The notes beneath the pieces were generated by a model. That model was not told where the DNA came from. It saw nothing but the letters and a program-made list of their open reading frames with translations, and ran no database searches. 64,000 nucleotides of DNA from Reticulitermes speratus (Eukaryota; Arthropoda; Insecta; Blattodea; Rhinotermitidae): NCBI GenBank assembly GCA_021186555.1, contig JAJKFL010000012.1:5122894-5186893 (forward strand), given 5' to 3'. Within the stretch, counting starts at the first letter, position 1, and each line of letters begins with the position of its first letter. Below, in pieces: positions 54,141-63,039 of this stretch. The translations under genes and the position numbers were made by a program.

Positions 54141-54685
54141 CAATTTTAATATCGTATCTTTTTATGTCTTAAGGAGCAATTGTACCAATCTAGGTTAATG
54201 TAGTTTTGTGTTATTTAGGCCACGGCTGGTGTCAGCGCTATCTTATCTTAAGTTTGTAAAACATCTTATCTTGTGAAATTTGAAGCCCTCTTGATGAATG
54301 TTATGTCGTTGTGGACTGTACGGCTTTGGAGTTTGGTAGGTAGGACCTCCAAACTCATTTTCTTACCTTAATCAGTTATTGATTGTTAAAAGTTTATTTT
54401 CAGTAGCTGATAATAATTTGTGAACAATGAAGAAAGGTCAAAGGATGTTTGCAGTGTTGTTCAGAATTATCTAAAAGCCCACGGAAACTGTTCATGTAAC
54501 AGGAAGTGAAGCTCCAGAAACGTGTGGAAGGAAAAGATCGTGATCTGATTTGAGATAGTGGGCCATCTTGTGCCTTTTCCCCAAAATTCCCGTTAGGGTA
54601 GGCCATCTTCGGGCTGAGGTTTCAATCCGAGACTTCCAAATACGAAACACTCGTTAGTTGGTTCGTTGCTTAGTTTCTTATTTTG
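54141..54685. other. Unassigned sequence
   Basis: Nothing recognised. Confidence 0.3.
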
Positions 54686-54689
54686 TTAA

Positions 54690-54870
54690 CGGAGGGGTTA
54701 GTTGGATCAGTATGAAGATTTGCATATTCTGAGACGTGAAAAATTATCATTGAGCAGTTATTTCTCGACGTTTCGCTGGAACCTAGTGCCTTCAAGTCCG
54801 AAACGTCGGGAAATACCCTCCTAACAACACGTCGTCGTATTCCAGGAGAATTAAATCCTCAACAACACCA
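54690..54870. repeat. GAAACGTCGG-group fold-back unit
   Basis: GCAGTTATTTCTCGACGTTT..GCTGGAACCTAGTGCC faces CTTCAAGTCCGAAACGTCGG then GAAATACCCTCC. Outer arms ATATTCTGAGACGTGAA and CGTCGTATTCCAGGAGAA. Confidence 0.5.
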
Positions 54871-55495
54871 CTGCGAGAGCCAGAAATCTGGGATTGGATC
54901 AGTTAGTTTAGTCGTTCCACCTTTGTGTGTTACGTATGTACTCACCCCAGTCGCACGAACCGCACAATACAATTACTTCACAGTATTCTGCTCGCTGTGA
55001 TATAAATAAGTTAACGTGGTCACTATCACACATTGGACGGTGGCGCCAGATCGCTGTATAATCTCTCGAGTGGCGGTGATTCAGTGTACTACAGACGACA
55101 AAGCCTCCTGGAGCAATCTTTAAGAAGCGGTTAGGGGGCAGAGCCCATAAAGATGAGTGGACATCTTCACTGCCCATAAAAGATCTGGAAGGCAGTCGAA
55201 GGACACGTCTTGCCCTCTTGACGTCCCCTTAAGAAGGTTGAAACAAAAGACTGCAGACTTACTTGGCCATTAGAGTGAACAAGAACTGGAGGCAACCTGT
55301 GGATAGCGGAATACCAAATGTGGCCCACGAGCGGAATGAGTCAAATAAAGGGAACAAGGAACAACAAGAAAAAAAAAAAAAGAAAGGGGAAGGAAAGAAC
55401 GGAAGTAAGATAGAAAGAAAGGAAGAAAAAAAGTTGTGCAAGAGTGAATGTTTAGTCAGTACTCTATATAATTGTTATTCTTCTTATTTGATAGG
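54871..55495. other. Unassigned sequence
   Basis: The 87-codon plus frame at 55263 is a K/E-rich product of a GA-rich stretch. Confidence 0.35.
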
Positions 55496-55499
55496 GACA

Positions 55500-56226
55500 A
55501 AATCACAACATAAAGTTAGACAATAAATCGTTTGAAAGGGTGGAACAGTTCAGATATTTGGCAACAACCCTAACAAATCGAAATTCCATTCAGGAAGAAA
55601 TTAAGAGCAGATTGAAGTCACGTAATGCTTGTTATCATTCGGTGCAGGATCTTGTGTCTTACAGTTTGCTGTCCAAAAATACAAAGATTAAGATATACAG
55701 AACTATAATTTTGTGTGTTGTTTTGTATGGGTGTGAAACTTGGTCTGTCACACTGAGGGAGGAACATAGGCTGAGGTTGTTCGAGAATAGGGTGCTGAGG
55801 AGGATATTTGGGCCTAAGAGGGACGGGTAACAGGGGAGTGGAGAAGACTACATAACGAGGAACTTAGTGATCTGTACTAATCACCAAATATTATTCGGTT
55901 GATCAAATCAAGAAGAATGAGATGGACGGGGCATGTAGCACGTATGGGCGACAAGATAGGTGCATACAGGCTTTAAGTGGGAGACCCGACAGAAAGAGGA
56001 TACCTGGAAGACATAGGCGTAGATGGGAGGATAATATTAAAATGGATCTTCAAGAAGTGGGATGGGGGGCATGGACTGGATTGATATGGCTCAGGATAGG
56101 GACAGGTGGCGGGCTGTTGTGAATGCGGTAATGAACCTTGGGGTTCCATAAAATGCGGGAAATTTCTTGACTAGCTGAGGACTTGTTATCTTCTCAGGAA
56201 GGACTGTGCTCCATGGAATTAAGTAG
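55500..56226 (+). pseudogene. 5'-truncated LINE family 1, longest copy
   Basis: The frame 55540-55830 encodes the thumb/C-terminal part of a non-LTR reverse transcriptase: FRYLATTLTNRNSIQEEIKS, RNACYHSVQ, KIYRTIILCVVLYGCETWSV, then LRLFENRVLRRIFGPKRD. The tail continues in other frames (RMRWTGHVARMG near 55915, then [20 protein letters not shown] at 56030). At least three frameshifts or stops. Catalytic YxDD core absent. The 3' UTR ends TTCTTGACTAGCTGAGGACT and CTCCATGGAATTAAG, with the (GTTA)n tail lost. Confidence 0.87.
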
Positions 56227-56369
56227 TTCTTATTTCATATGTGTTTCAAGTTATTCCTTATTCATTATGAAAGAGGTAATCTATCCTGAAGATGGAAACA
56301 ACAAGTTCCGCCGAACCCTTGGTCTGCGCCTAAAAATTACACAGTGTTATATAACCTGGACGACTTAAT

Positions 56370-56470
56370 CTTCCTGAATCAATTCAACTCTGAAGATGAA
56401 GGCAACATATTTCTCTGAAACGTCGAAACAAAGATATTACACGGTGTAAAACCCCAGAAGATAATGGAAT
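56370..56470 (+). repeat. GAAACGTC-group unit
   Basis: CTCTGAAGATGAAGGCAACA, TTTCTCTGAAACGTCGAAAC, TTACACGGTGTAAAACCCC. Helix II weak. Confidence 0.45.
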
Positions 56471-57088
56471 TGAGAATTGAGAATATCAAGAAATCAGGTT
56501 TATCATGAAACTCAGTAGGTTTAGCTTAATTTCTTTTATCTTTATGAAACAGTGAAATTGTAAAGGTTAACACAGCAAACCCCCACACAAATGGACTTCT
56601 TAGTCACAGTAGAGTGGAATGATCATCTATGTGTGATTCACAGTGTAACACTTGCAAATGATTGCACTGTTGGGCTGAAAAAAGCTGCACTGTGTAGAAT
56701 AGCTACTGTTCTGTGTAGCGGGTTTGTTGACTGCCCAGGTGTGGTGGAGGGGCGGAGACCCCTGGGTCCGTGATGGGGTGTTGCCAGCATCTCGTGGTGT
56801 ACAAGCCTGACAGACTGGTTTTTTACTGATGACAATTTACTAGCATCTCCCTCCTCCTCCCCAAACCCCTTCTTCATACTCCTCACAAACTTCATCAGTA
56901 GCAAGTGGGATGTATTTTTTTTTTTGACTGCGTATCGCGATATACTGAAGGATTTTTAGATGCAGAAAATTTTTACTACTTCTCAGCGTGAAATTCACGT
57001 GAATGACACTTCGGAATATATTCGTAGCTTACAGTAAACATTTCTTCTCCTTCACAAAGACGAATTGGTTGATGCTGTTTGGTGAATG
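56471..57088. other. Unassigned sequence
   Basis: Nothing recognised. It borders the Merlin insertion site. Confidence 0.3.
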
Positions 57089-57100
57089 AATTGTTGGGTG

Positions 57101-57285
57101 CTACTTTAGCGTGCGGTCTACCTGAACGTTTCTACTTTAGCGTGCGGTCTACCTGAACGTTTCTACTTTAGCGTGCGGTCTACCTGAACGTTTCTACTTT
57201 AGCGTGCGGTCTACCTCAACTTTTCAACTTTAGCGTGCGGTCTACCTCAACTTTTACACTATAGCATGCCGTCTAACATGCAAAT
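57101..57285. repeat. 31-bp tandem repeat of the Merlin end
   Basis: Units start at 57101, 57132, 57163, 57194, 57225 and 57256: CTACTTTAGCGTGCGGTCTA then CCTGAACGTTT. The last two or three diverge (CCTCAACTTTT). Each unit repeats most of the inverted end. Confidence 0.95.
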
Positions 57286-57395
57286 TATCATAAGAAGGAA
57301 TGAAATTTGGTGCTGTATATTTAATTTCATGCCATACGACATACATATGTAATCTTAGTAACACATGAATAGAAAATTATGTACCTTTCAATCCT

Positions 57396-58084
57396 TTAAC
57401 GATATGCACGCCGTATGTCATCCAGAAATGCCAAAAACAAATCTTCAGCATCCTTTCTCAGCACTTTCCAGCAAATGTGATCAAGGTGTGATTGAAACAG
57501 CTCATTAGGAACGCCTCTAATTTTCTTCAAAATGCGTATTTTGGCATCAAACCATGACCTTTCAATCGCTTGCGTGTTTACTCCTGTCACTGGATCCACA
57601 TAATTTCGTTGATGGTTCACCGTAAAATGGATGTAACCGATGGCATTGAGATTTCCATATGCAGGCCATTCGTCGGAATGAATCACTGAACCTCTTTCGC
57701 ATTCCCGCTGAATGATTGGTATGAGTGTGTTTCTGTCACGGCGTTGTACAATCAGAGCCTTGCTTCAGACCAAAAACCCAAGGCCCATCAATTCTACGTC
57801 CATGTTTCATGTTGTTTTGTAAATCTGCATCACTATCTCCAGAAAGAGGAGGGTTATCGCCATTTAGTATCTTCCACGATTATATTTCCGTCGACCAGCA
57901 AATCTTGCCTCATCAATTTGGATGGGGTTAACGTCTGTGTCAACCGTCTTACCTCGTGCACGATGAGAAACGATGGCTCCACACACCTCTCGGCACATAT
58001 TAAACCAGTCAGTTACAGTATTACTAGACTTTCCTGTAAGAGTCTGTTGTGTCCATGGGTATTTCAATTACAAAAAAGAACACC
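57396..58084 (-). pseudogene. Merlin transposase, catalytic part (broken)
   Basis: Minus reading gives TQQTLTGKSSNTVTDWFNM (helix before the DDE core), NPIQIDEARFAGRRKYNRGR with the first acidic residue in the IDE motif, a frameshift and stop, then HGRRIDGPWVFGL, a second frameshift, and RNTLIPIIQRECERGSVIHS followed by DEWPAY, which carries the second acidic residue. NTQAIERSWFDAKIRILKKI contains the third (E). The end is LDHICWKVLRK. The last 97 codons (57396-57686) are still open. Family length is usually ~300-350 residues. At least two frameshifts: not functional. Confidence 0.9.
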
Positions 58085-58170
58085 AGTTCTAAATTAAGTT
58101 ATAGACCAACTGATGCACACTAAAACTACTTTTTTAAGTAGCTATATTCTTAAAATTGTTAAAAATTGTA

Positions 58171-58210
58171 CCCCTACACGTGTTTCGATCCTAGGATCAT
58201 CGTCAAGGGG
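58171..58210 (-). ncRNA. Hammerhead-like motif (left arm)
   Basis: Minus: CCCC, CTTGACGA (one extra T in the core), T, GATC/GATC with CTAG loop, GAA, self-complementary ACACGTGT, A, GGGG. The core insertion probably disables it. Confidence 0.55.
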
Positions 58211-58405
58211 GTTTTTTGCTAAAAGCTACAGTCACTTCAACACATGATTTAAAATATGCGATCTGCACTTTAAAACATAAGTTAAAATCTTGTAAAAAGA
58301 TTCGCTAAAAGTTGTAAAATTATAAAAGCACTGTAGATGGTAGATTGTGGAATAAGAATATTTTAAATCATGTGTTGAAGTGACTGTAGCTTTTAGCAAA
58401 AAAAC

Positions 58406-58445
58406 CCCCCTGACGATGATCCTAGGATCGAAACACGTGTAGGGG
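58406..58445 (+). ncRNA. Hammerhead-like motif (right arm), well preserved
   Basis: CCCC (58406-58409), CTGACGA (58410-58416), extra T, GATC CTAG GATC (58418-58429), GAA (58430-58432), ACACGTGT (58433-58440), cleavage base A (58441), GGGG (58442-58445). The 8-bp palindromic helix III would be best satisfied by two RNA copies pairing. Confidence 0.68.
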
Positions 58446-58576
58446 TACAATTTTTAACAATTTTAAGAATATAGCTACTTAAAAAAGTAGTTTTAGTGTG
58501 CATCAGTTGGTCTATAACTTAATTTAATATGACGAAGATGCACGGTGTCAACAGTGTGAAATTTACGAGTTCTAAA

Positions 58577-58860
58577 AATTTCGCACAAACTCAGGTTGCA
58601 GCGTAATTTGTTGTTTATATCCGTATAATGGAAAAAATGCGTTTCCTTTTCGAACAGAACGTTAAGTTTGGCAGCCTTTACGACCACATCGAAGTACATG
58701 TCTGTATTCCCCACCTCTGTCACGTTTTCTTGTTTCTTGCATATCACCGCCACATCGATGACACTGCTCTGCGTCTTGTGGTGCATCCAGAAGATTGTTT
58801 TGCACGTAAGAATGCAAGTGCGTTCTCTTCTGTGCAGATGATATTTCTATAGAAATCTTT
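58577..58860 (-). pseudogene. Merlin transposase, N-terminal zinc-binding part (broken)
   Basis: Minus frames give CTEENALAFLRAKQ, a frameshift, then LLDAPQDAEQCHRCGGDMQE, a CxxC, and YRHVLRCGRKGCQT, a CGRKGC: a four-cysteine zinc ribbon typical of the N terminus of Merlin transposases. After a stop and frameshift comes SVRKGNAFFPLYGYK, the conserved motif after the zinc ribbon. The coding order continues at 58084 beyond the inserted element. The longer 97-codon open frame on this strand is a shifted shadow. Confidence 0.85.
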
Positions 58861-59347
58861 TAACAACATTATAGAGGATACAATCCGTTACACTGATATT
58901 ATCGACTTGAACTTCTTTCTGGTACTTGCGCGAGACAGAATGTACGGCGTACTGGACTTTGTGTCCGGGGCCAGGCACTTGTAACCGTACGGACAGGAAA
59001 TGGGGGAGAAACGACTTTCAAAGCTGTAAGATATATGTGTGACAGCTCGGGTATCTGTAACTGGAGTAGGAGTCTGAGGGAACAGAGTTCTGGAGTTGAG
59101 GGACCCTACACTCTTTTTAGGAGTCGGTTTTTTTTTTTCGGTTGAGATGAGTTGTTCAGTTGCTCCTTGAGTTTCAGTTTCTTCTGGACTAAGGACTTAA
59201 GTAAAGAAGATTGTGAATTACACTTTAGCGTATGATTAACAAATAAATAAAGAAAGGTATAGCAAGAACGAGTATAAGTGCCCCTGGAAGCATCCCCGTA
59301 CATTCCCTAGAGTGCAGCTCGTGTTTCTGCTGACTAAACAGCAGCTA
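58861..59347. other. Merlin 5' non-coding region
   Basis: Between the transposase start and the right-end repeats. No second gene seen. Confidence 0.5.
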
Positions 59348-59350
59348 GTG

Positions 59351-59425
59351 CAGGTAGATCGTACATTACAGGTAGACCGTACATTACAGGTAGACCGCAC
59401 ATTACAGGTAGACCGCACGCTAAAG
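59351..59425. repeat. 18-bp tandem repeat of the Merlin end
   Basis: CAGGTAGATCGTACATTA, CAGGTAGACCGTACATTA, CAGGTAGACCGCACATTA, then CAGGTAGACCGCACGCTAAA, which is the true end. Unit differs from the left array (18 rather than 31 bp), so the two arrays arose independently. Confidence 0.92.
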
Positions 59426-59483
59426 TAGCACCAATTGTTGTTTGTTCTGAGAATGATAAGAAACAGAAAAATGGTAAAGCAAG

Positions 59484-59608
59484 CAGGTAAAGGAATCCCT
59501 GAACAACCCTGGACAGGCCTTGAGGGTTCCAGGAGTTTGAGGCTTCCAAATCTCAAGACAGTCGGCACGTGAAGGTAATAAGGTTGTCAGCCCTACGCAC
59601 CGGCCGCC
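59484..59608 (-). mobile_element. SINE family D 3' half (copy D5)
   Basis: GGTAAAGGAATCCCTGAAC, CCTGGACAGGCCTTGAGGG, AAGGTAATAAGGTTGTCAGC, CCTACGCACCGGCCGCC. The tRNA head is missing. Confidence 0.8.
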
Positions 59609-60000
59609 TAGCTAATAGTGGGGCGGCTGGCTAAGTAACTATCCGCCATTTATGAAACTTGGAGCTTCGTAACCGTGGTTAGCACATCCTGTGCCAGTTA
59701 AATCCATCGCGAATCCTTACATTTTCTTTGTTTAACGTATATTTTAATATTCTCCGACTTGCTACTAGGTGTCCCAAGTATTCTTTACCCTTAAGGACTT
59801 CCGAAAAAAAAATTTGTACGTATTTCTCACTTCCTCAAGCATGCTACACGTCCCGCCTATCTTATATTTTTTGGTTTATTTATCCTGATAATGTCCGGCG
59901 AAGAGTACAAATCGTGAAGCTACTCTTTAAGGAAACTTCTCCATCCTCCTGTAATTTGAACTCTATTAGATCCAAATATTTTTCTCAGTCACATAAATAA
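59609..60000. other. Unassigned, with a weak LINE-like stretch
   Basis: 59740-59900 minus is faintly like the family-1 LINE (CAAGTATTCTTTACCC). Too weak to call. Confidence 0.3.
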
Positions 60001-60045
60001 CACTGTACTCCGCCTGACATAACCTGTATTTAATATTATTTTTTC

Positions 60046-60088
60046 AAACACTACATGTTTTGATCAAGCCGATTATCATCAGGCGTTT
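60046..60088 (-). ncRNA. Hammerhead-like motif with intact helix I
   Basis: Minus: AAACGC, CTGATGA (60082-60076), T, weak helix II, AAA where GAA is expected, ACATGT, A, GTGTTT. Helix I AAACGC/GTGTTT pairs over 6 bp with one G-U. The G-to-A change in the core and poor helix II suggest loss of activity. Confidence 0.5.
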
Positions 60089-60105
60089 ATTTTATACAGA
60101 AAATT

Positions 60106-60539
60106 AAAACTCACGGTTGTTGTTGTTGTTGTTTGTCCCTGTCGCTCCAACGCGGAGCATAGGGGCCTCCTTTCGGAGGTTTCTATGGTCATGTGCGTTG
60201 ATGTAGTGAGTGACCAGCCCACTGACCGCACAAGTTCTACTCAATCCTGATGTGACTGCCAGAGCCATCTGGCAGGCAGTCAGGAGACTTGGGTGAGAAA
60301 TGGCCACTGAACTTTGCTTACGAGCATTACTAGTTCTATTCATGCCCGTAAGGTTCTTTTACATGCCGTAAATCTATGACATGGGACCGACGGCTTTACT
60401 TCCCCTCCGAAGGAAGTTGTGCTACGGATTTTTATCACCCTAAAAAAATCCATCGACCTCGGTCGGGATCGAACCCGCGAACCTTGGGTCCAGTGGCGAG
60501 CACGCTAACTAGTCCACCGAGGGCGACAAAACTCACGGT
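60106..60539 (-). mobile_element. SINE family B, copy B4, with 12-bp target duplication
   Basis: Element 60118-60527 between AAAACTCACGGT copies (60106-60117, 60528-60539). Tail is (CAA)n on the element strand. Head GTCGCCCTCGGTGGACTAG, B box GGGTTCGATCCCG, full body. It lies in the hammerhead element's flank. Confidence 0.95.
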
Positions 60540-60561
60540 AAAAATGTAAATTTCTGAGAGA

Positions 60562-60756
60562 TCTCACAGATGATAATATATATAATAATAACCATGGCTC
60601 AACAACCCTATATGGGCTCGGCCTCCTCTTGCCTCCTCTTTCCGAGGTTACTAAGTCGTGCGCATTCGTGGCAGTTGGTGACTGGTCCAGCTGGCCGCGC
60701 TACTGTTCTATCGATCCTGATGTGACAGCCAGAGCCATCTGGTCTCACAGATGATA
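60562..60756 (-). mobile_element. SINE family B', copy B5, 5'-truncated, with 14-bp target duplication
   Basis: Element 60576-60742 between TCTCACAGATGATA copies (60562-60575, 60743-60756). Only the 3' half is present, with the family-A-like end and (TTA)n tail. The duplication shows this was a truncated insertion, not later loss. Confidence 0.9.
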
Positions 60757-61120
60757 TCAAATATAAATTACAACGACATGTATTTCTTGATGTGTTATTT
60801 AAGACAAACGGAGTGGTGTGTAATTTAAAACTTAAAAATTTAAAAATGTTTATGGTACTAATTCCTAATTAAAAAGCGTTAAATTGACGGTTAAAAGTTT
60901 CCTCTTCTTTTCTGTATAAAAAAATAAAAAAGTTTTAAAAAGTGTTAATAAATACAGGTGTGTCAGACGCAGTACGCGGTGCTATTTATGTAATTCTACA
61001 TACACAACGGAATGGATAGAATCAAATTAATTTTGTTCAGTACCCTGTCATCAAACAGTCTCCATCTGTGTTCCTGTTGCAGAGTCACGCCCTTCAATAT
61101 AAAACAGCGCTGTTATTTGT
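60757..61120. other. Unassigned A/T-rich sequence
   Basis: Possibly the remainder of the element hit by B4 and B5. No gene. Confidence 0.35.
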
Positions 61121-61499
61121 GTATTATTTAAAAATATAATAATAATAACCATGGCTCGACAGCCCTATATGGGCTTGGGCCTCCTCTTTCCGAGGTTACA
61201 AGGTCTTTGTGCATTTGCGGCAGTGAGGGACCTGCCCACTACCGCGCTTTTCAACTCGATCCTGATGTGACTGCAGAGCCATCTGGCAGTCAGTCAGGAG
61301 ACTTGGGTGAGAAATGGCCGCTTTTTAGATTACGGACACTACTGGTTCTTCTTCATGCCCGAAGGTTCTTTTACATGCCGTAAATCGTACGACATGGGAC
61401 TGACGGCTTTACTTCCCCTCGGTCGGGATCGAACCCGCGAACCTTGGGTCCAGTGGCGAGCACGCTAACCACTAGTCACCGAGGTCGACGTATTATTTA
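61121..61499 (-). mobile_element. SINE family B', copy B6, with target duplication
   Basis: Element 61131-61489 between GTATTATTTA copies (61121-61130, 61490-61499). Full B head, family-A-like 3' end, (TTA)n tail. Confidence 0.93.
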
Positions 61500-61740
61500 T
61501 ATACTAATATCAATTCTACTGAAATCTTATTAGGTAAACTTGACGCTACTAATTTATATTTACAATTTCCTCACATAAATTTCCTATTGAACCACGATTA
61601 TACATGAGAGTTATGAATTATGAAATTACGATATCAATAAGTATGTTGTGACCTTGAGAATTTCTTGAAAGACAGCTTGATATTATAAACGGTGCTGCTA
61701 TCTGGAGGTAGCGTGCCGAAGTTGCGATATCGACCGGTAC
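61500..61740. other. Unassigned A/T-rich sequence
   Basis: Nothing recognised. Confidence 0.3.
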
Positions 61741-61744
61741 ATAG

Positions 61745-61870
61745 CATTGATTTCAGGCTTCCAAGTCGGACTCTTGACCCGTGAGGATGGGACCGATAAG
61801 TTGTCCCGAAACGTCGGTAAACAATTACCATACGACGCCGCGTAATACCCCAGAATACCGCAGATTTCGG
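61745..61870 (+). repeat. GAAACGTCGG-group unit
   Basis: TTGACC, CGTGAGGA, T, GGGAC/GTCCC, GAAACGTC, GGTAAAC; outer AATACCCCAGAATACCGCAG. Left arm truncated. Confidence 0.58.
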
Positions 61871-61879
61871 AACATAGCA

Positions 61880-62755
61880 ACTCATTATCAACGACACATT
61901 TTTTTTTCGTCAATCTCTGATCCACGTGACTATCAGATTCTCTTACTGGGAACAAAATTAGGACAGAATTTAATCACTTATTAAGCAGATTTTCTCCACG
62001 CACCTTCGTCTGCGTACTTAACTTCAGTTTCAGTAAAACACCCCGAAGCTTAGTTTATTTGACAGTGTGAGGCAAATATTTATACCCATTAATGCATACA
62101 AACACGTGTAACGTATAATGCCCTTAATAATTTTTTACAAACCTTCCCTTTAAAAAACTGCATGGTGTTTTAAATGTGGAAATATTCATGAGCTAAAGCT
62201 TCCGCATAAAGGGCTTCTGCAGTATAAAGTTGTTAGTAATTCTTCACAATAGAGCAGAGATGAGATTTTGTTATATGCTTCTGGTGTTACAACAGGTTAT
62301 GGCACATAATGGGCTACATCATAAAATTAGACAAAACTGCTTTTCAAGCAGGCCTGTTAAAACGCAGCATAATATTATTTATGACTAAAATGTTTAATTG
62401 CTTTTCAGGCTGTTATTATTATTATTTTTATAAAAGAAACACAAAGTAAAAAAAAAAAACTCATTCAATAATAAAAAATAATTTTGAGCAGTCATGAATT
62501 GATGATTCGGACTGACCGTGAGGTAAGGCGGGGTAAAAATGCACACTGTCGGGTAAATGAGATGATACTGCGCACTCTAAGTGCGCAGAACACCTGAATA
62601 TGTACTTTATTTATCTTTGTATCTCTTTTTACTGATGAATCGCGTTACTGCGAACGATGATAATGAATTCACATAAAACATTAGTCGGAAAACAAGAAAG
62701 GAAAATGTCTCTGGTAAGACCTGCAGTAGACGTAGATGGCAGGAGAGTTTTAAAA
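61880..62755. other. Unassigned A/T-rich sequence
   Basis: A short inverted TGCGCACTCTAAGTGCGCA at 62569-62587. No gene recognised. Confidence 0.35.
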
Positions 62756-62764
62756 TAGATCTAC

Positions 62765-62925
62765 ATGATCTCAGGCTTCTGCGGCTGTGTAAATGAGATC
62801 TTCGCTCTTCTGGGATGTTACGCAGCGCAGATTGGTGTTTACCTATGTTTCGGTAAAACCTATCGGTCCCATCTTTACGGGGGTCGAGCAGTCCAAGAAG
62901 AATGCTTGACCCCTGAAGAGCGAAA
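62765..62925. repeat. GAAACGTC-group fold-back remnant
   Basis: ATCTCAGGCTTCTGCGGCTG, TCGCTCTTCTGGGATGTTAC, CGGTCCCATCTTTACGGGGG facing CTTGACCCCTGAAGAGCG. Confidence 0.5.
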
Positions 62926-63039
62926 ATCTTAGATCTTACATGTTAATCCGACGCTGTACTGGTTGATAATCCTTGCAAGACAGAAACAAAGAGTATAAAT
63001 TGTGTAGCTATGAAACAACGTGACAATCAGAATGTCCAT

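Larger units (their letters stand above)
58094..58567. mobile_element. Fold-back element with two hammerhead-like motifs, inserted in the Merlin transposase
   Basis: Flanked by AGTTCTAAA copies (58085-58093, 58568-58576). Inverted arms TTAAGTTATAGACCAACTGA and complement, ~165 bp each, spacer ~100 bp. The right end has an unpaired 43-bp tail that includes GAAGATGCACGGTGTCAAC. No gene. It defines element limits for the group. Confidence 0.85.
57089..59440 (-). mobile_element. Merlin DNA transposon, complete ends, dead
   Basis: Element 57097-59432 (2336 bp). 28-bp perfect inverted ends: GGTGCTACTTTAGCGTGCGG then TCTACCTG on the left and the exact complement on the right. The 8-bp duplication AATTGTTG flanks both sides (57089-57096, 59433-59440), as expected for Merlin. 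The transposase is on minus, in two pieces separated by a hammerhead fold-back element. The inverted-end sequence is repeated in tandem inside both ends. Confidence 0.95.

Noticed and set aside
57725-58097. Plus-strand frames over the Merlin transposase
   Set aside because: The minus strand carries the recognisable DDE motifs; the plus frames are shadows.
58493-58786. 97-codon minus frame as the Merlin N terminus
   Set aside because: The zinc-ribbon cysteines appear in a different frame of the same strand; this frame is a shadow that also runs into the inserted element.
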